NCBI RefSeq assembly: GCF_023053635.1
Contig: NC_086183.1
Span: 29,213,501-29,277,500, forward strand
Direction of reading: 5' to 3'
DNA from: Elgaria multicarinata webbii
Taxonomy: Eukaryota > Chordata > Lepidosauria > Squamata > Anguidae
DNA: 64,000 bases
In this document: positions 39,831 to 51,707 of the stretch, in pieces
Layout of the letters: the number at the start of each line of letters is the position of its first letter
Position numbering within the stretch: the first letter of the stretch is position 1
Position numbers and translations under genes: made by a program
The notes under the pieces: model-generated
The model's database searches: none
Told to the model about the DNA's origin: nothing
What the model saw: the letters and a program-made list of their open reading frames with translations, nothing else

Positions 39831-40875
39831 TCAGACAGAGAACTTCACTGATTTTGTATGTTAGCCTGCTCTTAAAGGGAGAAAGTAAAAGGACCTTGGC
39901 CGCACTACAGCCTAGAAGAGCAAGGAAAACCCTGTTGCTGGACAGAGCAAGAATCACCTACCTCATCAAGGTCGTAATCAAAGCTCCAGGAAAGGGTGGT
40001 GGACATATTTGTTTCTGCTGCTGCTACCAAACCATTCTTTCAAAAGCCCCGGTTCGGGGGACAGGCAGTCGAATTACACCTTCCCAGCCATAGAAGTAAA
40101 ATCAGCTGTTCTTCTGGAGCAGTCACGAACTATTACCCCGGTGAAAGAAAAGAGTGGGAAACAGAAAGAAAGAAGAAGAAGAAAACACCCTACCACATTA
40201 TGAAATCATCCCAGATGGGGAAGTAAAGCTGATGTAAATCGAGGGCCATCACCTGTTTTTTCTGTCCTTGTTTGTGTGGCTTTAGTGGCAACCTGACCCC
40301 CAGAAAGCAGGGAAAGTTTTGCCCCATTGCTGCTGTATCTCCACACCAGGAAGCACTTCCATTACAAAAATTCTCTCTGCCAGGCGCAGGAAGGAGGTGA
40401 AAGGAGTGGGGGAGCACCTGTTCCTGTTATAGCAGCAGAAATTCGACAAGTGAAGCAGTCTCTTGCAGCAAGTGGCTTCACCTGTTGAATTTCTGCCAGT
40501 CGTTCTACTATTTCAGAGCACAGGAAAGTCCTGCCAAAGAAGGCAGAAAGCCAGTCTTGCGTAATTGCGCAGCTCCGCTATACCACAGTGCCACCTGGTG
40601 GCTATACAATGAAACATGTAGGACTTGCAGACAAAGTCCCCTGGGGGGGAGGAAACTGTGTCAACCCGTGTAAGGAAGCATTCTTAACCCCGCAAAGAAT
40701 TCAGACGCAGAAGTCCTGAAAAGTTGCAGAATAAAAAGCTTCATGGGGAGAAACCCTAAACCATTGTGTGGAGGGTGGGGGAGGGCTAGTGTGTGTGACC
40801 TTGATCCCCATCCATGTAAATTCAGTGGGCACACTTTGTGGATGTGCATAACGGAGATATAGATAGATAGATCGC

Positions 40876-40907
<32 letters not shown>

Positions 40908-41338
40908 TATATATATTCTCTCCTGAACAGATCCAATCAATACCCAGAGGGCAGGGCAAAGCCAGCTGACACAAACATCCCCTCAACAAGCATTCTTTGG
41001 ACATCTCAGTCCCCTCCTTGCAGATATAGACTGGAGATGGAGCATCATCTCAGAGGCTTCAGCCCCTGGTTTAACACGAGTTCAATGGAACCTATGAAGA
41101 GAGCCTACGGGTGCGCATTCATTGTATGTACAAAGCTTACAAATAATGTGGATTCTTCCTTCTTAGCTACAGTTCCTGACATTGCCCACAAGATGGAGCA
41201 AGGACACTTTCTCCCTTTGCCTCAAGGATCCAATTTGTGGTTTTCTAGCCTACTTTTTCCACCCACCCACTGCAAAACCCACCAGCTGCTGCACTCTAGA
41301 AGTGTCCCCTATCCAGGTGGGGATAGGGGACCCAGGAC
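39831..41338. other. Intergenic, with a GATA microsatellite
   Basis: (GATA)n runs at about 40859-40907. A short repeat-like word is at 40575-40605. No gene is recognised. Confidence 0.4.
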
Positions 41339-41433
41339 TAGGATGACCATATGGAAAGGAGGACAGGGCACCTGTATCTTTAACAGTTCTATAGAAAAGT
41401 CCCAATATTGGGGGGGGGGAGAAAGGTGGGGAA

Positions 41434-41479
<46 letters not shown>

Positions 41480-41724
41480 GAAAATGGAATTTCAGCAGGT
41501 GTCATATTATGCATGCAGCACCCGGTGAAATTCCCTCTTCATCGCAACAATTAAAGCTGCAGGAGCCCTGCCCTCTTGACCAGATACAAAAGAAGGCAGA
41601 GCTCCTGCAGCTTTAACTGTTGTGATGAAGAGGGAATTTCACCAGGTGCTGCATGCCTACAAATGACACCTGCTGAAATTCCCTTTTTTACGCAATTGTT
41701 AAAATAGGGTGACCATATGGAAAT
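41339..41724. mobile_element. Family A hAT MITE with an (AAT)n-bearing insert
   Basis: The left arm starts TAGGATGACC and is interrupted at about 41399-41480 by poly-G plus an (AAT)n tract, after which the foldback continues. The right end runs into a second TAGGGTGACC start at 41705 and then into an L2 tail. Confidence 0.6.
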
Positions 41725-41829
41725 ACGGTTCACAAAACCGCCCAGAAATATTGAAGCCTCTGGCTGCAATATTTTCTAAAATAGTTAAAGTTCGCACTCT
41801 TTGCAGTTTGAGTCGATAGAAGTACATTT

Positions 41830-42720
41830 TGTATTTATTTATTTTATTTTATTTATTACATTCCTATACCGCCCAATAGCCGGAGCTCTCTGAGCGGTTC
41901 ACAAAAATTAAAAACATTCAAAGTATAAAACAACAGTATAAAACCATAATATAAAATACAATATAAAAAGCTCAACCAGATAAAAACAGCAGCAATGCAA
42001 AATTACGAATTTAAAACAGCAAGTTAAAATTGATTTATAGACTGTTAAAATGCTGGGAGAATAAAAAGGTCTTCACCTGGCATCTAAAAGCATATAATGT
42101 AGGTGCTATTTTATAGGGATGTGCTCCGCTTCTCCTCGAACCGGAGAAGCAGGAGCGGAGCAGGGGGCTTCGCCTACCCTTAAGGCGGAGGCGAAGAGGA
42201 TTGGGGGGCCGGCGAAGCATTGCGAAGAGGATCGAGGTGAAGGCGGATCCTTCACCTCGATCCGGAGCTCCGCAAGAAAGGTAAGTGGGGTTTACTGGGC
42301 CCTGCCGCTGTCGCTGTCGCCCATGCGGCGACAGCGGCAGGGCCCGGTAACCCCCCCATCCCTCCTCTCCCTTACCTGCGTCCGTCCGCGGTCCCTCGGC
42401 TTCTTCAATTGAGCCCGTGGCTCAACCAGGAAGTCTAGGCCGCACTTGCGGCCCAGACTTCCTGATTGAGCCACGGGCTCAATTGAAGAAGCCGAGGGAC
42501 CGCGGATGGACGCAGGTAAGGCCCCCCTCCCCCTTGGTCTCTGCAGATAAGGGAGAGGAGGGAGGGGGGCCTTACCTGGCGCCACTCCCCTCCACTGCAG
42601 AGCTCCGATTCGGAGCCGGAGCTCCGCGGCGAAGAGGAGCGGACTGTGGGCGGAGCGGCGCAGATCGGGGGGTCCATGCACACCCCTACTATTTTATATA
42701 GCTTGTGGGAGGCGGCATTG
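41830..42720 (-). mobile_element. L2-type LINE 3' end, minus strand, split by a hAT element
   Basis: The TTTA-rich tail and 'ctataccgcccaatagccgg' at 41860-41883 are followed by the 3' UTR to 42113. A little more follows after the nested element at 42114-42688. Confidence 0.65.
42114..42688. mobile_element. hAT-type element, family C (575 bp)
   Basis: The ends are TAGGGATGTGCTCCGC and GCACACCCCTA. CTATTTTA is duplicated exactly at 42106-42113 and 42689-42696. The internal palindromes match those of the copy at 4561. Confidence 0.92.
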
Positions 42721-43704
42721 AGCATCTGCCTTTCAGAAGGAAACTCTGTTTCCTCTCATTGCAGTATGATAAACAAGGGGCATTTCTTGTATCGGGGTTT
42801 TGCAGTAGACAAGCAGTTACAGCAGTTATAGAATCAGGTTAAGGATATGAGAGGAGCCTTGCCGAATTGCACAAAGGGTCCATTTAGTGGTCCAGCATTC
42901 TGTTTCCAGCAGTGGAGAGTCAGAATCTCATGACCAGGGTATGAAGGTATCAGGTCCACCCACACCCACACCTGCTAATCCTCATTATCAGGTATTCAGT
43001 TCAAAGGTTTCCCTTGGCACCCCCAAAACACCATCAGCTCTGCATTGCTCACAGAGTGAAAATGAAGGACCAGAGCTCAAATGTCAAAATGTTTGCATTT
43101 AAGGCGTCTTGGATGTGAGTTTCAAAATGATGAAATCGGAATTCTTCACCGTAGAGTTTGTGATGAGGAAGTCAAAAACCCACGCTTCTAGTCTCGGTTG
43201 CAGGATGTGAAGAGACAACGTCCAGCAACGAATCTATCTGCAAACTGGGTTTTGGACACAGAAACGGAAGTCCCAAGATTCAAAACTGTGGTCATTTCCA
43301 AAATCCAGATTCGAAGGATAATTTTTCAGGATCTTGAACGTGCAGGCCTTTCATCTTATTGCACCGCTGAAACCTGGGCCTCAAGAAGCAGCATTCACTA
43401 TTGTCCTAGGCTGGAGACCAATTATCCCTTCTTCTTTTTTTCAGTGTCGAAGGTGTCATAAAAGAAGTCTCATTGCCCACAATGTGCACACTTTCCCCAC
43501 TAGTAAACAGGTCTTGAAGTGTTTGGGGGGGCTATTTCAAAAACCAGCAACACCTGCTTGATCAGAGTCGATAGTGGGAGAAACGAAACAAGGATGTACA
43601 TCAAAGGCAACGGCATTTTCAACTCTCTTAAAACTGGTTCCGGCAATGATCAAGGCTGGAATTCCAGAACGGTGGTGAATTTTTGTACCATGCCAGCTGA
43701 CCAA
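42721..43704 (-). other. Downstream flank of CXCR3
   Basis: It presumably includes the CXCR3 3' UTR on the minus strand. I found no clear AATAAA near the stop and no recognisable repeat. Confidence 0.35.
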
Positions 43705-44835
43705 CTAGATTCCAGCGTAGGAGGCTTCTGTGCTTCCGGACCACGTGGAATCTTTCCGGTGGGTGGACCCCCTGGTATACCTCTTCAGGAACTTGTGGCT
43801 CACGCAGCCAAGGTGTCCAAGCAGTTCGAGGAATCTGTTCTGAAATTTGATGCTGACGAAGGCGTAGAGCAGTGGGTTGAGGCAGCAGTGAAAGAACCCC
43901 AAGTTTGTGGTGATCATACCAGCAATGTCCACTTTCTCTTCCAACTCGCAATCCCGCTCCAGGACGCCAAGCTCGATCAGGGTGTTGATAAAGTGAACCA
44001 AGTGGTAAGGTGACCAGCAGAGGAAGAAGGCGGCCACCACAGCCAAGATAACTCTGAGGGCCTTGTGTTTTTGGAACCCTTTGGAGAGCAAGAGGGTGAG
44101 GATTATGTGGGTGTAGCAGTACGACATTATCACCAGCGGGAGGAGGAAAGCTAACACCAGGTTCTTGAAGTTCAGGCCAATCTTCCAGGCCTTGGCTGAA
44201 CCAACAGGAAAGCTGAGGGAGCACGAGGTGGTGTTTTGGCGGGAATCAAATTCAGCCATCAAGAATATGAAATCCGGCAGCGCAAGGAGGAAGCAGAGGG
44301 CCCAAACGGCCAAGGAGATGAAGACGATGAGGGAGGTCTTGTTCCTGTTGTACATGCGGATGACGTGGACGATGGCGAGGAACCGGTCGATGCTGATGCA
44401 AACCAAGAAGAAGATGCTGGCGTAGAAGTTGATCTTGAAGATGCTGCCGACCAGCTTGCACAGGAAGTTCCCAAAGATCCAGCCGTGCACTTCCTGGGCA
44501 GCCCAGAACGGGAGAGTCACCACAAGGAGGACATCTGCGAGGGCCAGGTTGAAGATGAACACGTCTGTGCCAGGCAAGGCTTCCTTGGCACGGAGCAAGA
44601 CAGCGATCACCATCGCGTTTCCCCACAGGCCCAGGAGAAAGATCAGGATGTAGAAAGGGGGCAGGAAGCTCCCGGCGAAGGCCTGGGTGGGGCTGGAGCT
44701 GCAGGGCGGAGCTGAGCAGCAGGTACTTCCATTATAGCCATAATCAAGGTCAGAGGAGTTCATCATGTCGAGGTCATAACCAAAGAGAGAGAAGTTCATG
44801 TCAAGGTCTGTCAGGGACATGGTGTCATCTTGACC
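43705..44835 (-). CDS. CXCR3: C-X-C chemokine receptor 3 (main coding exon)
   Basis: CXCR3 is a Gi-coupled receptor for the interferon-induced CXCL9/10/11-type chemokines on T and NK cells. The exon opens after an acceptor (cttag) with GQDDT in frame before MSLTDLDMNF. Human CXCR3 begins in a tiny first exon, so the Met at 44820 may be internal, with the true start in an unseen exon. The N-terminus has acidic and Tyr residues for sulfation (LDYGYNGSTCC, like human SYDYGENESDSCC). The landmarks are all there: LALADVLLVV, FLCKLVGSIFKINFYAS, CWSPYHLVHF and HCCLNPLLYAFVSIKF. The tail STWSGSTEASYAGI matches human SSWSETSEASYSGL, which settles the identity. The DRY box reads DRFLAIVH. The frame is intact, with 371 residues from the Met at 44820. 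Confidence 0.93.
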   Translation of the reverse strand, partial: GQDDTMSLTDLDMNFSLFGYDLDMMNSSDLDYGYNGSTCCSAPPCSSSPTQAFAGSFLPPFYILIFLLGLWGNAMVIAVLLRAKEALPGTDVFIFNLALADVLLVVTLPFWAAQEVHGWIFGNFLCKLVGSIFKINFYASIFFLVCISIDRFLAIVHVIRMYNRNKTSLIVFISLAVWALCFLLALPDFIFLMAEFDSRQNTTSCSLSFPVGSAKAWKIGLNFKNLVLAFLLPLVIMSYCYTHIILTLLLSKGFQKHKALRVILAVVAAFFLCWSPYHLVHFINTLIELGVLERDCELEEKVDIAGMITTNLGFFHCCLNPLLYAFVSIKFQNRFLELLGHLGCVSHKFLKRYTRGSTHRKDSTWSGSTEASYAGI

Positions 44836-44971
44836 CTAAGAGTAAAGTGTGAAATGCGGAAGAGCGTTAAGTCCACTGAATGCTCCTGTTACTCCTAGTT
44901 GCGGCTAGCGGGCCAAACAACCTGTTGTGCAAGAGATCCATGATTTGGTCTTTTTTTCACTTCCTTTAAAG

Positions 44972-45098
44972 CAGTCTTCCTCAACCTGGGGCGCTCCAGA
45001 TGTGTTGGACTGCATCTCCCAGAATGCCCCAGCCAGGCTGGGGCATTCTGGGAGATGCAGTCCAACACATCTGGAGCGCCCCAGGTTGAGGAAGGCTG
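44972..45098. mobile_element. hAT-type foldback, family D (127 bp), in the CXCR3 upstream region
   Basis: The arms begin CAGTCTTCCTCAACC and end GGAAGGCTG. The flanks CTTTAAAG and CTTTAAAA agree at 7 of 8 positions. It sits about 140 bp from the CXCR3 exon, probably in intron 1. Confidence 0.85.
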
Positions 45099-45451
45099 CT
45101 TTAAAACAACAACAACCCGAAAACCATAACGCAGCTGTGTATCTGTAGAGTGGCGAACAGGTGCAGCCGCACATGGGTGGGAATAGCCCTTCGTTTGCTA
45201 CAGCGAAGCCTCCATGCCAGCTCGGCAGCTTTCAGTGTTAGGACCTTATCGTGTTCACCCACGCACATTGGCATCCCTGGGCACAGCACCCTTGGTATGG
45301 TGCACAGCTGTAGTTCCTTCAGGGGACAGGTCTGTTCACCAGCATTGAGAGAGGCTCCAAGGCTGGATCGCCAGTAGTGCCAGCAGCAGGAACCAACAGG
45401 CAGCTTTTGCTATGAACTCTGTCCCTGCTGCAGTCTGCCAGGTTGGATCGC

Positions 45452-46075
45452 AAGAAGAGCCCTGCTGGATCAGATCAAGGGTCCATCTAGTCCAGCACTC
45501 TGTTCACACGGTGGCCAACCAGCTGTCAACAAGGGACCCAAAAGCAGGACGTGGTGTAGTGGCTAGAGTATTGGACTGGGAGTCGGGAGGTCTGGGTTCT
45601 AGTCCCCACTCAACCATGGAAGCATCCTGACTTTGGGCCAGTCACAGACTCTCAGCCTCACCTACCTCACAGGGTTGTTGTGAGGAGAGGAGAAGGATTA
45701 TGTACACCCTGTTGGGTTCCTTAGAGGGAAAAAGGTGGGATATAAATGTAACGTAATAAATGTTCCTCACCACGTGTACATAGGCTTACTGCTTCTGCTA
45801 CTGAAGACAGCACATAGCCATCAGGACTAATAGCCAGGAATTTGTCCAAACGCCTTTTAAAGCCATCCAAAGTGGTGGCCATCACTACATCTTGTGGTAG
45901 CGAGTCCCATAGTTTAACTACGCAGTGTGTGATCGTTCCTGGATCTCCCACCAATCCACTCCATGGGGTGACCCCACGGGGTTCTAGTATTATGAGAGAG
46001 GGAGAAAAATATCTGCCCCCTGCTCCTGCCCCAGATAATTCCACCACTCCCACATCGTCTCCTGGGCCTCCAAAT
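45452..46075 (-). mobile_element. CR1-type LINE 3' end, minus strand, split by a SINE
   Basis: The pieces at 45452-45547 ('agagccctgctggatcagat') and 45761-46075 ('tgtacataggcttactgctt' onwards) flank the tRNA-derived SINE. About 30 bp of CR1 is missing at the junction. Confidence 0.7.
45548..45760 (+). mobile_element. tRNA-derived SINE
   Basis: The 5' part has pol III-type boxes (A box near 'gtagtggctagag', B box near 'gggttctagtcccc'). The body 'gactttgggccagtcacaga', 'cctcacagggttgttgtgag' and a 'ggtgggatataaatgtaa' tail follow. Copies are at 55306 and 61735. Confidence 0.8.
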
Positions 46076-46613
46076 CAAAAGTAGTTCTGAGAGGTGAAGC
46101 GGGGATGCTAGCTCGAGTTATTATTTCCTGTGGTGTACACACTAATTTCTATTGTCCCACTGCCGTTTCTGGTGAACGTGGTTTTGCAGATTTGTAAAAC
46201 AGCACCACATTCTAGAAAAACTGTGAACAGTCAGAGGCCTTGGTGAGGTGAGATGAGCACAGCACAGTTAATGGTGCCTCTCTCGTGCTACCTTTCCACC
46301 TCCAAAGCTAGAGACAGACAATAGATGTTTTTTCAGAGAGTTGTAAGCTGATACGATAGCATTGCCTGCAGCGTGTGCATTCAAACCACTTTTGCCAGTG
46401 CACAGGGGTTCTGTAGTTATTTCACAGCGATTCTGCTGGTGCTCTTTTTGGCATAAGGACCCCAGAAGCATCCTGGTGGATCAGGGAGTCCATCAAGTCC
46501 AGCATCCCTTTTGCAACAGCGCTCAGCCCAAGGGAAGTTCTGGGAAGTTCACAAGCAGAGTGAGAAGGCAACAGCTTTTTTTCTTCTTGTTTGTTCCAAA
46601 TACCAGATACCAA

Positions 46614-46743
46614 GGCCTTAGCTAGACCTAAGGTTTATCCCGGGGTCATCCCTGCCTGCTCCCGGGATATCCTGTGTGTCATTTACATGAACAGGGATGA
46701 CCCTGGGACGATCCCGGGATAAACCTTAGGTCTAGCTAAGGCC
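46614..46743. mobile_element. 130-bp Harbinger-like MITE (family E)
   Basis: The ends GGCCTTAGCTAGACCTAAGG and their inverse have CAA on each side (46611-46613 and 46744-46746). The arms continue through 'tttatcccggg'. Copies are at 55406 and 56107. Confidence 0.8.
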
Positions 46744-46995
46744 CAAGTCTCTAGAATTGGAGGTTCCCTTTGAGCTCTTCTGACAATCAACTGTCTACTG
46801 TGAATTTGCCAAGTCTTTTCTTGAAGCTACCTAAGCGAACGGTCACAGCGTTGGGGGTGTGTGAATCTAGGTCTGCAGTCAACATTGGGAGCTGGTCAAT
46901 TCCAAAATATAGAGCCCCCTCCTTCCTCCTCCTCATCACCTGGCAACCAACCATGGGAAAAATCCATCTCTCCTACGACTCTCTTCTGCATGCTT

Positions 46996-47264
46996 TCCGT
47001 TACACGGAATAACGGGCTCAAGTTAAAGGAAGCCAGATTCCAGCTGGACATCAGGAAAAACTTCCTGACTGTTAGAGCAGCACGACAATGGAACCAGTTA
47101 CCTAGGGAGGTGGTGGGCTCTCCCACACTAGAAGCATTCAAGAAGAAGCTGGACAACCATCTGTCAGGGATGCTTTAGGGTGGATTCCTGCACTGAGCAG
47201 GGGGTTGGACTCGATGGCCTTGTAGGCCCCTTCCAACTCTGCTATTCTATGATTCTATGATCCT
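46996..47264 (+). mobile_element. CR1 LINE 3' end
   Basis: It runs from 'ggaataacgggctcaagtta' to the 'tctatgattctatgatcc' tail and is very similar to 16350-16610. A (CCT)n run follows at 47263-47298. Confidence 0.8.
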
Positions 47265-47428
47265 CTTCCTCCTCCTCCTCCTCCTCCTCCTCCTCCCCCC
47301 TCTTTCTCTCTCTCAATCTCTCTCTTGCTTCCTGCCTCCTCCTCTCCTGCCAATCTCAGTTGTCCTCTTACCACCTTCTCACCCATCTCTATTATCTCTC
47401 TCACCACCTTCACGCTCATAACTTCATT

Positions 47429-47429
<1 letters not shown>

Positions 47430-47479
<50 letters not shown>

Positions 47480-47800
47480 GTATTTCTTACCCACCTCTCC
47501 GTTTGGATTGAGGCAGGGAGCAACAATAAGTATAAAATGCATAAAACTGAATTAAAAATGTAGTCTACATTATTAAAACATCCTAAAAACGTTCTAAAAA
47601 CATCCTAAAATTCCACTGGATAGGCCTGCCGGAAGAGATCAGTCTTTATAGCTTTCTTGAATGCTAGTAGACTGCTAAGTTGAGGAGTCTCCTCCGGCAG
47701 GCCATTCCACAGTCTGGGAGCAGCAGAAGAGAAGGTCCTCTGGGCAACACTTGTCAGCCTAATTTTGTCAGAATGAAGTAGATTCTTTTATACCGATCTC
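47430..47800 (-). mobile_element. L2-like LINE 3' end, minus strand
   Basis: An (AAT)n tract (47430-47478) is followed by 'cccacctctccgtttggatt' and 'aattccactggataggcctg', up to 'ccattccacagtctgggagc'. Confidence 0.7.
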
Positions 47801-48139
47801 GGTCTGTATCTCTACCCAACTCCCTCTTGCAACTCATCTCTATCCGTTTCTTCCCTTCTTCTCTTTCTCTCTCATCAGCTTTTCACCTCTCTCTGTTTCT
47901 TGCTCTTGCCCTTCTTGCTCATCTAAACCCTTCGCTCTCTGTTTCCACTTTGTCATCTGACTCTCCCCCACCTTCTCGCTCATCTCTTTCACTCCTGCCC
48001 ATCTCTGTTTCTCCCAAACTACCTTTTTTCACAGGTCTCTCTCTCACCCCACCCCAGTTCTTCCGTGACACACATGTGGAGGCTTCAACAACGTCACAAA
48101 CGCAAGGCGAAAGGATGGATGGTGTGAAACAGTACTTCC

Positions 48140-48955
48140 TTTAAAAGGGGGTTGGATCAATTCCTGGAGGCGAAGGCTATCCATGGCTACTAGCCCTGAG
48201 GGATGTGTGCTACCTCCAGTATTCGAGGCAGTAAGCCTGGGTGCACCAGTTGCTGGGGAACATGGGTGGGAGGGTGCTGTTGCACCATGTCCTGCCTTGT
48301 TGGTCCCTGGCCGATGGCTGCTTGGCCCCTGTGTGAACAGAGTGCTGGGCTAGATGGACCCTTGGGGGATGTCCATACGGCTATTTACACCGCTGTAAAT
48401 GCGCACTTTAGAATTTTCAGACACATGACGCAGCCGCAAATGCGAAGCCATCCCGGGGCAAACCCAGGAAAATCCACTCCAAAAAAGTCAGGCTTTTATC
48501 CTGACTTTTTTGGCAGCAGAGGTGGCTCCACAACTGTAAAAAAGCAAAAAAAAAGCAAAAAACATTAAAATGGGGGGGAGGGACAGTGCCGTTCTGCTCC
48601 CCTTTTTTAATTTTATGTTCTAAATCTGCGGAGCTCTGTAGAAACAAATATAGATTTGGGAGGACCGGGCAACCCCCAATCTGAATATGCGGAGCTCCGC
48701 AGATTGGGCTGTTTAAATTTTAAAAAGGGGAGAGGAACGACCCTGTTCCTTCCCTCCCCTCTGTTTCTTTTTTTAAAAAAAAAACTTTTCAGAGACGCCA
48801 GGCAGGAAAATTCGCACTTGCCTTCCTTCCCGTGCAGAGGCCTGGAAGGAAGGCAAATGTGGGTGCACAGCGCCTCCAAGCACCAAAACACCTCCGTATA
48901 GACGGGGGCTTGGTCTGATCCAGCATGGCCCTTCTTATGTTCATATGTTCTTTTG
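48140..48955 (+). mobile_element. CR1-type LINE 3' end, split by a TIR element
   Basis: The left part, 48140-48363, ends 'ctagatggacccttg', and the right part resumes at 48909 'cttggtctgatccagcatgg' and ends 'cttatgttcatatgttc'. Confidence 0.75.
48364..48908. mobile_element. 545-bp TIR element with CTT duplication
   Basis: The ends GGGGGATGTCCATACGG and the inverted CCGTATAGACGGGGG are flanked by CTT at 48361-48363 and 48909-48911. Excising it restores the CR1 consensus. Inside are 'agtcaggcttttatcctgac' hairpins and A-rich runs. No coding region is seen. Confidence 0.75.
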
Positions 48956-49499
48956 CCACACTTACACCTATCGCCTCTTCATCTCAGTGGATCATCCTGG
49001 CTTCTAGTATTATGGGGCCAGATATGACAGTGGGGCAAAATAAATGAGTGTCCAAGTCTCGGGGAACCCTACAACTGTCACCAAATTGTCAACTCTCTTT
49101 AAAACTTTTGAGTGTCTTCAGCTTGAAAGGCTACGGTGCTCTCTCGCTCGCTTTTGCACTCATAGGTAGAATTCCTACAATGAGTCAGCTCTGAGTTCAT
49201 CCCAAGAACGAAAGGTTTCCAAGACACACACTCCCTTCCAGGAAACCTTTCGACCATTTCTTCTAAACGAGTTCAATGCAAGCCTACAACATTAAGGGTC
49301 CCCCACTCCCTTTGAATCTTTTATACCCGTGGAATTGCCCCTTCAAATTAGCTTGACTTTCCCAATAATTAAATTGCATTATTAGACAATGGAACTCTCG
49401 ATTGTGTGTAGACTCCTTGTTCCAGTCAATCGAGATTAAAATCTTGTTATAATTATAAACATGTGGGTACTTAAAACACACACACACACACACAAAACC

Positions 49500-49690
49500 C
49501 AGTGAGGAAGGACATCAGTATTCTATCAGTGCACAGTTAAACTATGGAATTCGCTACCACAAGATGTAGCCATGGCCACCAATTTGGATGGCTTTAAAAA
49601 GAGGTTGGGGAAATTCCTGGAAGAAAGGGCTATCGAGTAGCAGTGGCAGTAAGCCTGTATACACCAATAGAAGAACATGTGCCTTGATCC
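49500..49690 (+). mobile_element. CR1-type LINE 3' fragment
   Basis: It contains 'actatggaattcgctaccac', 'aagatgtagccatggccacc' and 'tggctttaaaaagaggttgg'. Confidence 0.65.
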
Positions 49691-50549
49691 AATTGCATGC
49701 ACACAGTAGCCAGAGTTACACAAGAGGAGGCATCTTTGAAAAGTCGTGACTATGCTCAATCAGCTGTTTGCCAGACTAGCTCAGGGGTAATGTAGCACAT
49801 GCTTTGCGTGCAGAAAATCCTAAATTCCATCCTCAGCATTTTCTGTTCCAAAATGGATCAGGTACCAGGTGAAGTCAACAAATATCTAAGTAAGACCTTG
49901 GACTGTTCAGGTTATCTTCCATCTCCATAAACTGCTGTTTAACATATCCATAGAATATCATTTTAAAATTGTATCGTTAGTATTGATGACGATATTTTTG
50001 ACCCAGGTTCTGACAGTCACTGCTATGCAGGGAGGTGGGGAACGAGGATGAGATCAAGATCTCCAACCTCTCTCTGAACAACTGATTGGGACTATTACAG
50101 CTTTTCTTGAAAAGGGACCTGCACTCTGCACATGCCTCCAGGCAGAGGGCGTAAGGAGAGGAAGTATCTGTGCAATATTTTCCCTTTGTGCGTGCAGTTT
50201 CTCATCTGGGTCGGGATAGGGAAGGACAGAGCTGTCCACGCGCCTGGCTTTCTGAAATGGTCAGCTTTATGAGGTCCAACTCATTTTATCCTGAACAGTG
50301 GGGTAGTGAAGCCAGGGCTCACAGGGACACCTGCCCCAGCAATTTTTTATTATTATTATAGCATGGTCTCTGACATCATCTGCTACTGACTTCAGAATTC
50401 CTTGTTCCCTCTGAGCTTAGCTGCAGTTCTCACAGGTGCAAGGGAGAAGTGAATTTTCCCAGCAACCATCGCTTGCCCGCCATTTTGTTTTGTTTTTTGT
50501 TTTTGTTTTTTATCGGAAAAAAGCACACGAGCATTTGATCGCAAAAGGT
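49691..50549. other. Intergenic, nothing recognised
   Basis: No gene and no clear transposon were found. Confidence 0.35.
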
Positions 50550-50852
50550 AAGTTGTTTTTTAAAAAATAATCCACTCACGCCACCCTACCCCCAATGCCC
50601 GGTTCCTGGCTCCTTGTGGTTACTCATGAGGAGCTGGGATGAAAACGGGATGCCCGGCCACACTTTATCCCACGTCTTGGGATCATCCCGGGACCGCGGG
50701 GAAAAATGGGATTAAAGTGGAGGGCCATATCCCAGGGGAAGGGAGGGATCATCCCTCCCTGCTCCTGGGATTCCCTCTGCGTCATGTGGACGCACAGGGA
50801 TGATCCTGGGACGAACCCTGGGATTTCGCCCCGCCTAGACATGCCCACAGTA
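50550..50852. mobile_element. GC-rich TIR-element fragment, related to family E
   Basis: It shares 'ttttttaaaaaata' and 'caccctaccccc' with 17290-17545. It also has 'gggatgatcctgggacgaac', and its right end 'gccccgcctagacatgccc' resembles the GGCC..TAGAC termini. Its left end was not found. Confidence 0.4.
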
Positions 50853-50924
50853 TTTAGGTATTTACTGGTCACAATTTAGCACTGGTCCTTTTTTTTTGCA
50901 TGAGCTTGTGCTTTAATAATAATA

Positions 50925-50929
50925 ATAAC

Positions 50930-50972
<43 letters not shown>
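50925..50972. repeat. (AAT)n microsatellite
   Basis: About 16 units. Confidence 0.9.
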
Positions 50973-50974
<2 letters not shown>

Positions 50975-51165
50975 TTTAAAATCCATCCTTTTATGTCCCC
51001 ATTTGCCTAATGTATGCATTAAGGGATATAGTTGTTGTATGCATTTTTAAATGTATACATTTTTCTCCAAAGTAGCTTATATCGCTGAAATGCAGTTTTG
51101 CATGCACATTTCTCAAATACATGAACTTTGTGCACACTTTCCGCTGATATGTGGTTTTTGTGTGA

Positions 51166-51169
<4 letters not shown>

Positions 51170-51213
<44 letters not shown>
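51170..51213. repeat. (CA)n microsatellite
   Basis: About 22 units. Confidence 0.95.
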
Positions 51214-51214
<1 letters not shown>

Positions 51215-51387
51215 AAGACATGTTGCTCTGGAAAGCACACAAAAATGTGGGTTTTGGAATGCAACGCTGAAAGGCAAGAGAGGTGTGATTTAAGTAAATC
51301 TGGAAAAGAACAAAATAAAAAGGATGCAGCAAATTTCTCACCCAGCCGTAGGTGGGGGTTTGTGCGTGGAGCAGATGCTTGCAAGGG

Positions 51388-51707
51388 TAGGGTGACCATA
51401 TGGAAAGGAGGACCGGGCTCCTGTACCTTTAACGGTTGCATTGAGAACGGAATTTCAGCAGGTGTCATTGGTATGTATGCAGCACCTGGTGAAATCCCCT
51501 CTTCATCACAACCGTTAAAGATACAGGAGCCCGGTCCTCCTTTGTACCTGATCACTCTAGTATAGCTAGTGTGGCTTTCACTGTTGTGATGAAGAGAGAA
51601 TTTCACCAGGGGCTGCATGCATACAAATGACACCTGCTGAAATTCCCTTTTTTATACAACTGTTAAAGATACAAGAGCCCTGTCCTCCTTTCCATAGGGT
51701 CACCCTA
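51388..51707. mobile_element. Family A hAT foldback MITE
   Basis: It is a complete 320-bp copy, TAGGGTGACC to GGTCACCCTA. Confidence 0.88.

Noticed and set aside
44236-44715. 159-codon plus-strand acidic frame within CXCR3
   Set aside because: It is a shadow of the receptor's coding strand.
45548-45600. tRNA gene suggested by A- and B-box-like words
   Set aside because: The words belong to the head of a tRNA-derived SINE; no tRNA cloverleaf is formed.
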